The translations under genes were made by a program, and so were the position numbers. DNA of 64,000 bases, from contig JBDHJR010000005.1 in the NCBI GenBank assembly GCA_039586815.1, positions 1-64,000 of the forward strand. The letters run 5' to 3'. Below are positions 17,273-26,074 of this stretch, piece by piece. The notes beneath the pieces were generated by a model. It saw only the letters and a program-made list of their open reading frames with translations, was not told the origin of the DNA and made no database searches. Origin of the DNA: WVYX01 sp039586815 (GTDB taxonomy: Bacteria > Gemmatimonadota > Gemmatimonadetes > Gemmatimonadales > GWC2-71-9). The stretch's first letter is position 1. Each line of letters starts with the position of its first letter.

Positions 17273-19029
17273 ATCAGACCCACCCTCGGCAGTATTCGCA
17301 GGATTCCCCATCCTGCGGCGCCGGCAACGATCAGGGACGCCACGCCCGCGAGCAGGTTGCCGTACAGCAGGAACCCGGTCCCGGCCAAAGCGGCATAGAC
17401 CGCCACGCAGCCCAGCACCCAGCCCAGCATCGACGCGCCAACGCTCCCCGTCACGGGCTGAGTCGTGACGGCTGCCTGCCAGCCGCGTCCGAACGGGCGG
17501 ATGCGATCGTAGAACGACTGCAGCGTCTCCAGGTCGTCGGGCGGTGTCAGCAGTGTCACCGTGACCCATCCTACGGTAGTGATCGCCACTCCCAGCACGA
17601 GCATCAGCGACGGATGCAGCGGCGCGAAGCCCAGCAGCTCGTGCACGAACTGGAAGTAGATCGCCACCACGAACGAGATCACCATGCCCGACAGCTCACT
17701 CCACGCGTTCACTCGCCACCAGTACCAGCGCAGCAGGAAGATGAGTCCGGTGCCGGCACCGACCTGCAGCAGGATCTGGAACGCCTGCATCGCGTTCTCG
17801 AGCCACAGCGCCACGATGGCCGAAAGCACGATGAGCCCCACGGTGGAGAGCCGCCCCACCCTCACGTAGTGGCGCTCGTTGCGGTCGCGCGCGATGAAAC
17901 GACGGTACACGTCGTCCACCATGTATGACGCGCCCCAGTTCAGATGGGTGCTGATGGTGGACATGTATGCTGCGGCCAGGGAGGCCACCACCAGCCCCAG
18001 CAGCCCGTGCGGCAGGAACACCAGCATCGCCGGGTAGGCCAGGTCGTGTCGCACGATCGACGGGTCGAGGTTGGGGAACCGCTCTACGATCGCGTCGAGG
18101 CTCGGGTAAACCGCCAGAGAGGCGAGGGCAACGATGATCCACGGCCAGGGCCTGATCGCGTAGTGGGCCACGTTGAACCAGAGAGTCGAGAGCATCGAAT
18201 GATTCTCGTCCCGCGCCGCGAGCATGCGTTGGGCTACGTAGCCGCCTCCTCCCGGCTCGGAGCCGGGGTACCAGGTGCTCCACCACTGGACTGCGATCGG
18301 GATCAGGAAGACGGGTGCGGCCACGCGCCAGTCGCTGAAGTCGGGCAGCAGCGCCAGCTTGTCGGTCAGAGCCGGGTTGGACACCAGTCCGGCGAGACCG
18401 CCCACCTCGGGTTGCTGCAGGGCGTAGAATGCCGCTGCGAGCGATCCGACCATGGCGATGGTGAACAGTAGCAGGTCGGTCACGACGACGCCCCACAGAC
18501 CCGACGTGGCGGAGTAGAGCACCGTCACCGCGCCGGCCACGATGACCGTGGTGTACTTGTCCACCCCCAGCAGCACCCCGCTGATCTTGATGGCCGCGAG
18601 CGAGACCGTGGCCATGATCATCACGTTGAACAGCACGCCCAGGTAGATGGCTCGGAATCCGCGCAGGAACGCGGCAGGCTTGCCCGAGTAGCGCAGCTCG
18701 TAGAAGCCCATGTCGGTGAACACGCCGGAGCGGCGCCACAGCTTGGCGTAGAAGAACACCGTGCACATGCCGGTTATGACGAATGCCCACCACAGCCAGT
18801 TCTGCGCCACACCACCGTTGCGTACCAGGTCGGTCACCAGGTTGGGCGTGTCGGTGGAGAACGTGGTGGCTACCATCGACGTGCCGAGCAGCCACCAGGG
18901 CAGCTTGCGTCCGGAAAGGAAGAACTCCGTCGTGCCGGAGCCGGCGCGCCGGGCGAAGAGGAGCCCTACGGATACGGCCACGAGCCCGTAGAGCGCGACG
19001 ACCAGCCAGTCGAGATTGGTGAGCTGCAT
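17269..19029 (-). CDS. Sodium:solute symporter (SSS family)
   Basis: A 586-residue polytopic membrane protein with the SSS fold. The N-terminus (NLDWLVVALYGLVAVSVGLLF) and the sugar-type block FFLSGRKLPWWLLGTSMVATTFSTDTP are typical, followed by more than ten further hydrophobic helices. It would import a sugar or related solute with Na+. The gene begins 3 bases after the stop of the upstream nucleotidyltransferase, so the two form one transcription unit that converges on the GH109/kinase operon. This placement suggests the substrate is galactose, GalNAc or a derived disaccharide. Confidence 0.85.
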   Translation of the reverse strand: MQLTNLDWLVVALYGLVAVSVGLLFARRAGSGTTEFFLSGRKLPWWLLGTSMVATTFSTDTPNLVTDLVRNGGVAQNWLWWAFVITGMCTVFFYAKLWRRSGVFTDMGFYELRYSGKPAAFLRGFRAIYLGVLFNVMIMATVSLAAIKISGVLLGVDKYTTVIVAGAVTVLYSATSGLWGVVVTDLLLFTIAMVGSLAAAFYALQQPEVGGLAGLVSNPALTDKLALLPDFSDWRVAAPVFLIPIAVQWWSTWYPGSEPGGGGYVAQRMLAARDENHSMLSTLWFNVAHYAIRPWPWIIVALASLAVYPSLDAIVERFPNLDPSIVRHDLAYPAMLVFLPHGLLGLVVASLAAAYMSTISTHLNWGASYMVDDVYRRFIARDRNERHYVRVGRLSTVGLIVLSAIVALWLENAMQAFQILLQVGAGTGLIFLLRWYWWRVNAWSELSGMVISFVVAIYFQFVHELLGFAPLHPSLMLVLGVAITTVGWVTVTLLTPPDDLETLQSFYDRIRPFGRGWQAAVTTQPVTGSVGASMLGWVLGCVAVYAALAGTGFLLYGNLLAGVASLIVAGAAGWGILRILPRVGLI

Positions 19030-19032
19030 GGA

Positions 19033-19953
19033 CTAGCGCGTGCCTCCCTGTGTGCGGAACCAGGCCGAGAGATTATCGGGGTAGTGGCCCTGAGACACAA
19101 GCTGCGCCAGTCGTGCGGCCACGAGATCCCGGTCCTCCGCGAACGTCATGCCGAACCAGGCGTCCGGAGACGGAAGTACCCGAATGCTCACGCTGCCGTC
19201 GGCCAGCTCGTCGCTCACCGCGCCCGCGAGCAGGAACTCGGCCGCCGGGTCGCCGGCCGAGGTCTCCAGAAAGCGGTCGAAGCGCCACTGCAACAGGGGG
19301 AACACTGCCGGCGTGCAGCCCCACAGGTTCATGGACGCGACCTCGTCGCCGGTAAGGTGGTGCAGCTCGCCGGCCACCGTCGTTCCGCTGATGCCTTCTG
19401 CAGTGCGGTGTATGCCTCGCACCTCGACTACGGACCTGAGGCGGCCCTCCTGGTCGACGCGACAGATTCCGCGCGACACGCCGCCGGCTTCGGATAGGGT
19501 GTCCCCCAGCCGGTACCCCACCAGCGCGAGGCTGCGCTCGTCGGTTCCATCCAGGTCTCGCAGGAAGTCGGCCAACAGCGCGAACGAGGCGGCGCCGTAG
19601 AAGTCGTCGGCGTTGGTCACGGCGAACGGACCTGTGACGTGCTCTGCCGCCGCCAGCACGGCGTGCGCCGTGCCCCACGGCTTTACGCGGCCGGGCCGTG
19701 GTGGATCGCCCAGGCGCTGGAACGCATAGCGCACCGCCACGGCGTCGCCCCACAGCCGCGCGGCGTGTTCACGGAAGGACTCCTCCTGCTCCTCGCGGAT
19801 CACCAGCACCACGTCGCCGAAGCCGGCGCGCCGGGCGTCGTAGATGCCGTAATCGAGCAGGGACTCGCCGCTCGGGCCAACGGGCGCGAGCTGCTTGGGG
19901 CCGCCGTAGCGGGTCGAGAGTCCTGCGGCCAGGACTACGAGCGTGGGACGGAT
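19033..19953 (-). CDS. Sugar-phosphate nucleotidyltransferase with apparent ATC start
   Basis: A 306-residue nucleotidyltransferase. The N-terminus LVVLAAGLSTRYGGPKQLAPVG is the NTP-binding signature, and the metal-binding TNADDFYG follows. The first ATG in frame (19812) lies after the signature and would delete it. Upstream of the signature the frame has no ATG, GTG or TTG before a stop. The position where homologues begin ('M-x-P-T-L-V-V-L-A-A-G') is an ATC codon (19951-19953) 4 bases after GGGAGG. This may be a real rare start or a base error. It probably activates the sugar-1-phosphate made by the GHMP kinase. Confidence 0.75.
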   Translation of the reverse strand: MRPTLVVLAAGLSTRYGGPKQLAPVGPSGESLLDYGIYDARRAGFGDVVLVIREEQEESFREHAARLWGDAVAVRYAFQRLGDPPRPGRVKPWGTAHAVLAAAEHVTGPFAVTNADDFYGAASFALLADFLRDLDGTDERSLALVGYRLGDTLSEAGGVSRGICRVDQEGRLRSVVEVRGIHRTAEGISGTTVAGELHHLTGDEVASMNLWGCTPAVFPLLQWRFDRFLETSAGDPAAEFLLAGAVSDELADGSVSIRVLPSPDAWFGMTFAEDRDLVAARLAQLVSQGHYPDNLSAWFRTQGGTR

Positions 19954-20110
19954 GTGGCCTCCCGCGGGTGTACGGTGCGCAACGGTCGCGCCAAGATATT
20001 GTCCTGCAATGCGTTACGCCAGGCGACGGCAAGAAGGAACCACAGTGGCACCCGGCGTGCTTAGCTAGCTGGATGCAACGGTTCTGGTGGGTGGGGAGTC
20101 TAATCGTGTA

Positions 20111-20436
20111 GAAGCGCAGGAAAGCGTGGGAGTGTTGAGATGACCGCAATCAGCCTTGCAATGAGTGCCGTGTTCGAGTCCGGCCAGTGCCCCGCCGTCA
20201 CCGGGGTGAGGCGGCGTGCGCGCACACAGTCGGCGCCGGCCGGCAAGGACTACTGTCTGCGGGACGAGCGAGGAACTAAGCTGGGTATCATTCCTGCAGC
20301 GCTCGTGAGGCCCGCCGTGGGCCGCAACGCTCCCACGCTCCTGCTGAACCGTGATTGGGGGCCGTAACCTCCGGTTGGTGGGATCTTCCCAGGTAGTGCA
20401 GCGCGCCGGTCGAGTGGCCGGCGCGCTTCTTTTTCT
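20111..20436 (+). ncRNA. Candidate structured RNA of unknown family with intrinsic terminator
   Basis: Bases 20116-20137 and 20325-20344 form a 20-bp helix with one G-U pair and a 2-base bulge, enclosing about 187 bases. Inside are GCGGG/CCCGC plus ACGAGCG/CGCTCGT plus AGGAA/TTCCT (arm at about 20259-20315), CGCCG-TCAC/GTGA-CGGCG, and GTCC-GGCC/GGCC-GGAC pairings. A -10-like TCTAAT (20099-20104) would start RNA close to 20111, and a textbook terminator ends it. No RNase P, tmRNA or SRP RNA core motif was found; a 6S-like RNA is possible. A 75-codon frame (20140-20367) crosses the region but resembles no protein. Confidence 0.5.
20401..20436 (+). terminator. Rho-independent terminator
   Basis: A perfect 9-bp stem GCGCGCCGG / CCGGCGCGC with an 8-base loop is followed immediately by TTCTTTTTCTT. 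It is the only classic hairpin plus T-run terminator noted in the window, and it ends the candidate RNA transcript. Confidence 0.9.
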
Positions 20437-20496
20437 TGTTAATGGGGGTGGGTCTTGCGGCGTGCGCCCTTAGTCGGGAGGTTATGCGCCGAGCCT

Positions 20497-20988
20497 ATGA
20501 TGGGAGGAGATGTGGACGGCGGGAGGCGATCTCGAGGCATCAGGCGGTTCCTCGCCCTTACAGCAGTCCTGCTGACGGTACCCGCGGAGGCCGGAGCACA
20601 GTTCGTGACCCTCGGGGCAGGGGCCCTGTTCACCAAGAGCAATGTGGATCCGGTGGTGGAAGTGCTGGTCACCGCCCCACCATTGGTGTACGCCATCCGG
20701 CCCTACCTCACGACGTCCTGGGTGCTGGACGAGATCGAGCCGACGTTCATCACGGCGGCAGAGCGGCCCATCTGGCGCACGAGCCATCACTTCACCACGC
20801 TGGGCGCGGGCGTGCTGTGGCTCCAGCCGGCCAACTACACCCCGTATCCCATTATCGTGAGCGCCACGGCGATCTTCCCGCCCATTCCCCGCACCATGCT
20901 GGTCGGCATCGGGTCGGTGCAGCCGTTCCAGGACTGGAGTTGGTCGATCGTGGCGAAGGTGGCAGTGATGTTGGTGATGGGGAAATAG
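20497..20988 (+). CDS. Exported hypothetical protein
   Basis: About 163 residues from ATG at 20497 (a TTG at 20455 would add 14 residues). A basic stretch and hydrophobic segment (RRFLALTAVLLTVPAEAGAQ) form a likely signal peptide. The mature part alternates hydrophobic and aromatic strands (LVYAIRPYLTTSWVL, HHFTTLGAGVLWLQ, YPIIVSATAIF, WSWSIVAKVAVMLVMG), which fits a small outer-membrane beta-barrel. No family is recognised. It follows the terminator of the candidate RNA and precedes purL by 48 bases. Confidence 0.55.
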   Translation: MMGGDVDGGRRSRGIRRFLALTAVLLTVPAEAGAQFVTLGAGALFTKSNVDPVVEVLVTAPPLVYAIRPYLTTSWVLDEIEPTFITAAERPIWRTSHHFTTLGAGVLWLQPANYTPYPIIVSATAIFPPIPRTMLVGIGSVQPFQDWSWSIVAKVAVMLVMGK

Positions 20989-21036
20989 GAGCATTCGGGG
21001 ACTTGCCCTACGAGTTACAATAGAGGCAGGACATCC

Positions 21037-24000
21037 ATGGCCCTCCTCCACCTCTACCGTGCCCCAGGGCTCTCACCAGCGCGCAGCAACGCGCTGCTCC
21101 TGGCTGCGCGGCAACGGATCTCCCCCGACATCCAGGACATCGAGACCGAGTACTGCTTCAACATCGAGGCGGCCGGGGGGCAGAGCCGCGCCGAGCTGGA
21201 GACGCTGGCCTGGTTGCTGCGCGAGACTTTCCAGCCCGGTGGATTCGGGCTGCAGAGCTCGCTGGACGGGGACGGCGAGGTGCTCGAGGTCGGGCCGCGG
21301 ATGAACTTCTCGACCGCGTGGTCCACCAACGCGGTCTCCATCTGCCATGCTTGCGGGCTCACCAAGGTTCGTCGCATCGAGCGGTCGCGGCGCTATCTGC
21401 TGCGGGTGGGCTCGCCGCTGAACGACGAGCAGCGCGCCGCCTTCCTGGCCATGGTGCACGACCGCATGACCGAGACGCCGTACCCGGAGCCGCTGCAGAG
21501 CTTCGAGACCGGACTGGCGCCGGCTCCGGTGCTGGAGATTCCATTGCTGGAGGAGGGCAGGGCCGCGCTGGAACGGGCCAACCGCGAGATGGGGCTCGCG
21601 TTCGACGAGTGGGACCTGGACTACTACACCGACCTGTTCGTGAAGCGGGTCGGGCGCAACCCGACGGACGTCGAGTGCTTCGACATCGCCCAGTCGAACA
21701 GCGAGCACTCGCGCCACTGGTTCTTCAAGGGGCGGCTCGTGATCGACGGGCACGAGGTGCCCGATCACCTCATTGCGCTGATCAAGGCTCCCCTCGAGGC
21801 GAACCCCAACAACAGCACGATTGCGTTCCGCGACAACTCGAGCGCGATTCGAGGATACCCGATCCGTACGATCGTGCCAGCGCGCTCCGGTGAGCCCTCC
21901 CCGTTCGTGTTCGCCGACGAGGACTACGACGTCATCTTCACCGCCGAGACGCACAACTTCCCGTCGGGCGTCGCCCCGTTCCCGGGGGCGGAGACCGGCA
22001 CCGGCGGGCGCATCCGCGACGTGCACGCAACGGGGCGCGGCGCTCTCGTCGTGGCCGGGACCGCGGCCTACTGCGTCGGCAACCTCAGGATCCCCGGCTA
22101 CGAGCTTCCCTGGGAGGACGAAGGATTCGCCTACCCCGGCAACCTCGCGTCGCCGCTAGAGATCGAGATCGAGGCTTCGAACGGCGCCTCGGACTACGGC
22201 AACAAGTTCGGCGAGCCGGTGATCCTGGGCTACACGCGCTCGTTCGGGATGCGGCTGCCGGGCGGTGAGCGGCGTGAGTGGCTCAAGCCGATCATGTTCT
22301 CGGCCGGCATCGGGCAGATGGATGCGCGCCACACCGAGAAGGAGCCTCCTGCCACCGACATGCTGGTGGTGAAGCTGGGCGGGCCGGCATACCGCATCGG
22401 GATGGGCGGGGGTGCGGCTTCAAGCATGGTGCAGGGTGAGAACGTCGCTGAGCTCGATTTCAACGCGGTGCAGCGCGGTGACGCGGAGATGGAGCAGAAG
22501 GTGAACCGCGTGATCCGTGCTTGCATCGAGCTGGGTGAGCGCAATCCCATCGTCTCGATTCACGACCAGGGCGCCGGCGGCAACTGCAACGTGCTGAAGG
22601 AGATCGTGGACCCCGCCGGAGCGCAGATCGAGATCAGGGATGTCCCGCTGGGCGACGCCACCCTCTCGGTGCTGGAGATCTGGGGTGCGGAGTACCAGGA
22701 GAACGACGCGCTGTTGCTGAGGCCGGAGCACGCCGATCTGTTCCGTGCCCTGTGCGAGCGCGAGAAGGTCGTGTTCGCCTACGTGGGGCGCGTCACGGGT
22801 GACGGCAGGATCCTGGTGCGCGACGGAGCGGACGACTCCACACCGGTCAATCTCGAGCTAGACGCGGTGCTGGGCGACATGCCGCAGAAGACCTTCGAGC
22901 TCGAGCGGGTTCCGCCCGAGCTCGAGCCGCTGGAGCTGCCGCCCGGGCTCACCGTCAGCACGGCACTCGACCGGGTGTTGCGCCTCCTCTCGGTGGGCTC
23001 CAAGCGATTCCTCACCACCAAGGTCGACCGCAGCGTCACCGGACTGGTGGCGCAGCAGCAATGCACGGGGCCGCTGCAGCTCACTGTGAGCGACGTGGCG
23101 GTCATCGCGCAGAGCCACTTCGGGGTGACGGGGGCGGCCACTTCCATCGGGGAACAGCCGATCAAGGGGTTACTCGACAACGCCGCCATGGCCCGCATGT
23201 GCGTGGGCGAGGCGCTCACCAACCTGGTGTGGGCGCGGGTCAGCGCATTGCAGGACGTGAAGTGCTCGGGCAACTGGATGTGGGCGGCGAAGCTGCCCGG
23301 TGAGGGGGCGGCCCTGCACGACGCCGCCGTCGCGCTGCGCGACATGATGCTCGAGCTGGGCATCGCGGTGGACGGCGGCAAGGACTCCATCTCAATGGCG
23401 GCGCACGCTCCCGGCGGCAGCGGCGGCGACGAGACGGTGAAGGCGCCAGGCTCCCTGGTCGTGTCCGCCTATGTCACCTGCCCGGACATCACCCAGACCG
23501 TGACACCCGATCTCGAGCTTCCCGGCGAGGGCCGCCTGCTCTACGTGGATCTCGCCGGTGGCCGGCACAGGCTGGGTGGATCCGCCCTGGCACAGGTGTA
23601 CGGCCAGATCGGCGACGCCGTGCCAGACGTGGAGGACGCTGCGCTGCTCGAGCGGGCGTTCAACGTAGTGCAGCAACTCATCGCCGGCGGGATGGTCACC
23701 GCGGGGCACGACCGCTCCGACGGCGGCCTCGTCACCACGCTGCTGGAGATGGCATTTGCGGGCAACTGTGGCATCGACGTCGAACTGGATGATGCCGCGG
23801 CAGACCCGATCGCGCTGCTTTTCTCCGAGGAGCTGGGCCTCGTGTTAGAGGTGAGCGCAGAGCACGAGGCGTCCGTGCTCGATGCGTTCGCGCGTGCCGA
23901 TGTCCCGTGCGTGGCGGCTGGCACGGCTTCGAGCGAGCCCACGGTGCGCATCCGCATGGGCGGCGAGGTTGTGCTGGAGGGGGACGTGCGCGAGCTGCGC

Positions 24001-24951
24001 GACCTGTGGGAGGCGACGAGCTTCCAGCTCGATCGGCTGCAGGCGAACCCCGAGAGGGTGGAGCAGGAGCGTGCCGGGCTGCACGATCGTACGGGCCCGA
24101 CGTTCGTGGTGCCGTTCGATCCGCTGCCGACCGCGCCCGCCCTCCTCGAGTCGAAGACCAAGCACCGCGTCGCGATCCTGCGCGAGGAGGGAAGCAACGG
24201 CGACCGCGAGATGACGTCGGCCTTCTTCGCAGCGGGGTTCGAGCCGTGGGACGTGGTGATGTCCGATCTGCTGGCCGGGCGCGTCGACCTGGAGGGATTT
24301 CGCGGAATCGTCGCCGTGGGAGGATTCAGCTACGCCGACGTGCTCGACTCCGCCAAAGGCTGGGCCGGGGTGATCCGGTTCAACGAAGGCCTGCGCGAGC
24401 AGTTCGAGCGCTTCCGCGACCGCTCCGACACGTTCAGCCTGGGCGTGTGCAATGGCTGTCAGTTGCTGGCGCTGCTGGGTTGGGTCCCGTGGCACGGAAT
24501 TGCCGACGAGCAGCAACCCCGCTTCATCCAAAATGCGTCGGGGCGGTTCGAGTCGCGCTTCGCCGCGGTCGAGATCCAGCCAAGCCCCGCGCTCATGCTG
24601 CGTGGCATGGAGGGCTCCAGGCTGGGGATCTGGGTGGCCCATGGCGAGGGGCAGGCATTCTTCCCGGAGCCGGAGGTGCTCGAGCGCGTGCGGCAGGAGA
24701 GCCTGGCACCGCTGCGCTACGTGGACGACGAGGGCCGCGTCACCGAGGCCTATCCCTTCAACCCCAACGGATCCACTCATGGGATCGCCGGCCTCTGCTC
24801 GCCCGACGGGCGCCACCTGGTCATGATGCCGCACCCCGAGCGGTCCTTCCTCAAGTGGCAGTGGGGCTGGATGCCGCGGGAGCTGGACCGCTCCCTCGCC
24901 GCCTCCCCGTGGCTCAGGATGTTCCAGAACGCCCGCGAATGGTGCGACTAG
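21037..24951 (+). CDS. purL: Phosphoribosylformylglycinamidine synthase, long single-chain form
   Basis: At 1304 residues this is the large-type FGAM synthase, with all domains fused. An N-terminal PurS-like domain comes first, then two AIR-synthase-like halves (SEHSRHWFFKG, THNFPSGVAPFPGA, DQGAGGNCN, DGGKDSISM, HDRSDGG). A C-terminal class I glutaminase carries the nucleophile cysteine in GVCNGCQLLALLGW and the histidine/glutamate in MMPHPERSFLKWQ. It converts FGAR plus glutamine and ATP to FGAM in purine synthesis. No other pur genes are adjacent. The start ATG precedes the conserved LHLYRAPGLS stretch. Confidence 0.97.
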   Translation: MALLHLYRAPGLSPARSNALLLAARQRISPDIQDIETEYCFNIEAAGGQSRAELETLAWLLRETFQPGGFGLQSSLDGDGEVLEVGPRMNFSTAWSTNAVSICHACGLTKVRRIERSRRYLLRVGSPLNDEQRAAFLAMVHDRMTETPYPEPLQSFETGLAPAPVLEIPLLEEGRAALERANREMGLAFDEWDLDYYTDLFVKRVGRNPTDVECFDIAQSNSEHSRHWFFKGRLVIDGHEVPDHLIALIKAPLEANPNNSTIAFRDNSSAIRGYPIRTIVPARSGEPSPFVFADEDYDVIFTAETHNFPSGVAPFPGAETGTGGRIRDVHATGRGALVVAGTAAYCVGNLRIPGYELPWEDEGFAYPGNLASPLEIEIEASNGASDYGNKFGEPVILGYTRSFGMRLPGGERREWLKPIMFSAGIGQMDARHTEKEPPATDMLVVKLGGPAYRIGMGGGAASSMVQGENVAELDFNAVQRGDAEMEQKVNRVIRACIELGERNPIVSIHDQGAGGNCNVLKEIVDPAGAQIEIRDVPLGDATLSVLEIWGAEYQENDALLLRPEHADLFRALCEREKVVFAYVGRVTGDGRILVRDGADDSTPVNLELDAVLGDMPQKTFELERVPPELEPLELPPGLTVSTALDRVLRLLSVGSKRFLTTKVDRSVTGLVAQQQCTGPLQLTVSDVAVIAQSHFGVTGAATSIGEQPIKGLLDNAAMARMCVGEALTNLVWARVSALQDVKCSGNWMWAAKLPGEGAALHDAAVALRDMMLELGIAVDGGKDSISMAAHAPGGSGGDETVKAPGSLVVSAYVTCPDITQTVTPDLELPGEGRLLYVDLAGGRHRLGGSALAQVYGQIGDAVPDVEDAALLERAFNVVQQLIAGGMVTAGHDRSDGGLVTTLLEMAFAGNCGIDVELDDAAADPIALLFSEELGLVLEVSAEHEASVLDAFARADVPCVAAGTASSEPTVRIRMGGEVVLEGDVRELRDLWEATSFQLDRLQANPERVEQERAGLHDRTGPTFVVPFDPLPTAPALLESKTKHRVAILREEGSNGDREMTSAFFAAGFEPWDVVMSDLLAGRVDLEGFRGIVAVGGFSYADVLDSAKGWAGVIRFNEGLREQFERFRDRSDTFSLGVCNGCQLLALLGWVPWHGIADEQQPRFIQNASGRFESRFAAVEIQPSPALMLRGMEGSRLGIWVAHGEGQAFFPEPEVLERVRQESLAPLRYVDDEGRVTEAYPFNPNGSTHGIAGLCSPDGRHLVMMPHPERSFLKWQWGWMPRELDRSLAASPWLRMFQNAREWCD

Positions 24952-25016
24952 CCAACTCGCGGCCCATCCCTTAGAATGATCGGCCCGACACCTGACGACA
25001 TTCCTGGAGCAGGCGC

Positions 25017-25265
25017 ATGCCAGAACGCATTACGCTCGAGAGCTTCGTGCAGAAGATGGAGACCCTCCACGCGAGCATGACCGGCGGAAAGCTGAAGCAC
25101 TCGGAGTACGATCAGCGACTCGCGCGCATCATCGGCGAGCTGCGTGACCGCAAGATCGACGCCGAGCGGCCCGAGATCACCGCGGCCATCGACGACCTGC
25201 AGTCCCGCGGCGTGATCACGCCGGCGGTGAGGGAGCACCTGGTCGGCCGGCTGGGCCTGTCGTAG
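25017..25265 (+). CDS. Small hypothetical cytoplasmic protein
   Basis: 82 residues with a GGAGCAGG ribosome site. Mostly helical and charged, with no signal peptide or membrane segment (IIGELRDRKIDAERPEI, DDLQSRGVITPAVREHLVGRLGL). No family recognised. It lies between purL (65-base gap) and a YwiC-like membrane protein whose coding begins about 15 bases after its stop. Confidence 0.65.
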   Translation: MPERITLESFVQKMETLHASMTGGKLKHSEYDQRLARIIGELRDRKIDAERPEITAAIDDLQSRGVITPAVREHLVGRLGLS

Positions 25266-25279
25266 TAGCTCCCCTTCCT

Positions 25280-26038
25280 CTGCTTCCCCGCGAGTACGGC
25301 GCCTACGCCGAGCTCCTGTTCCCGGTCGCCACGGCTCTGGGAGCGGGGGCGCCGGGCGTGGCTGCCTGGGGCCTCGCCGTTGCTTCCGTTGTGTGGTTCC
25401 TGCTGTATGAGCCCGTAGCCGTGCTGACCGGGCTGCGCGGCGAGCGGTTGCGGCAGGCTGCCGGAAGGGGAGCCTGGATGTACGCCGTGGGCCTCGCTCT
25501 GGCAGGCAGCGCGCTCGGTATTGGCGCGCTCGTCCTGAGCCCTCCGGCGGCGCGTCTCGCGGCACTCGTGCCCGCCGGGCTCGCCGTCCTCCTGGTGCCG
25601 GTAGTGCTGCGCGGCAGGCAGAAGACGCTGGGAGCGGAAATCATCGTAGTGGCCGCGCTCGCGGCGGTGCTCCTCCCCGTTGCGGCAGCGTCGGGTGTGG
25701 ACAGCCGCTTCGCCTGGATGGCGCTCGGGGTATGGCTGGTGAGCTTCGCGTTGATCACGCTCGCCGTCCACGCAGTGAAGGCCCGCCACAAACAGGTGAG
25801 CGAGATGCGGTGGACGGTCTGGGCAGCGCCTCTTCTGGCGGGCCTCACGGTCGCCGCCGCGGTGGCGCTGATCGTCTGCGAGACCGTCCCCTTGCCGGTA
25901 GGTCTGGCGCTGCTACCTGCCGCGCTGTTCGTGCTGCTGGTGGCGCTGTTGCGGGTTCACCCCAGGAGGCTGCGGGTGGTGGGATGGTCGGTAGTGGGGG
26001 CCAACGCGGTGACGTTGCTGCTTCTGCTGCTGGCGTAG
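25280..26038 (+). CDS. YwiC-like integral membrane protein with apparent CTG start
   Basis: A polytopic membrane protein of about 252 residues. The N-terminal stretch LPREYGAYAELLFPVATAL corresponds to the 'P-x-H/E-x-G-A-W' opening of YwiC-like proteins, and the ending HPRRLRVVGWSVVGANAV also fits that family. The first GTG in frame (25358) lies inside the protein and would remove the conserved opening. Upstream, the only plausible initiator is CTG at 25280, without a clear ribosome site, perhaps coupled to the preceding gene. The function of the family is unknown. Confidence 0.65.
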   Translation: MLPREYGAYAELLFPVATALGAGAPGVAAWGLAVASVVWFLLYEPVAVLTGLRGERLRQAAGRGAWMYAVGLALAGSALGIGALVLSPPAARLAALVPAGLAVLLVPVVLRGRQKTLGAEIIVVAALAAVLLPVAAASGVDSRFAWMALGVWLVSFALITLAVHAVKARHKQVSEMRWTVWAAPLLAGLTVAAAVALIVCETVPLPVGLALLPAALFVLLVALLRVHPRRLRVVGWSVVGANAVTLLLLLLA

Positions 26039-26074
26039 CCGGGTGGGTGCGGGGCGGGCCCGGGGCGGCGCGCT

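Noticed and set aside
20170..20185. TTCGAGTCC, a tRNA T-loop-like motif
   Set aside because: The flanking bases do not form a T stem of five pairs and no acceptor, D or anticodon arms fit around it.
20140..20367. 75-codon open frame as a protein gene
   Set aside because: Composition is not protein-like, it begins inside one arm of a 20-bp helix and spans the interior, and the RNA interpretation explains the region better. A leader peptide cannot be fully excluded.
20111..20436. RNase P RNA, tmRNA or SRP RNA
   Set aside because: The conserved GAGGAAAGUCCG core, tRNA-like ends with tag frame, and GGUCAGG-type SRP domain are all missing.
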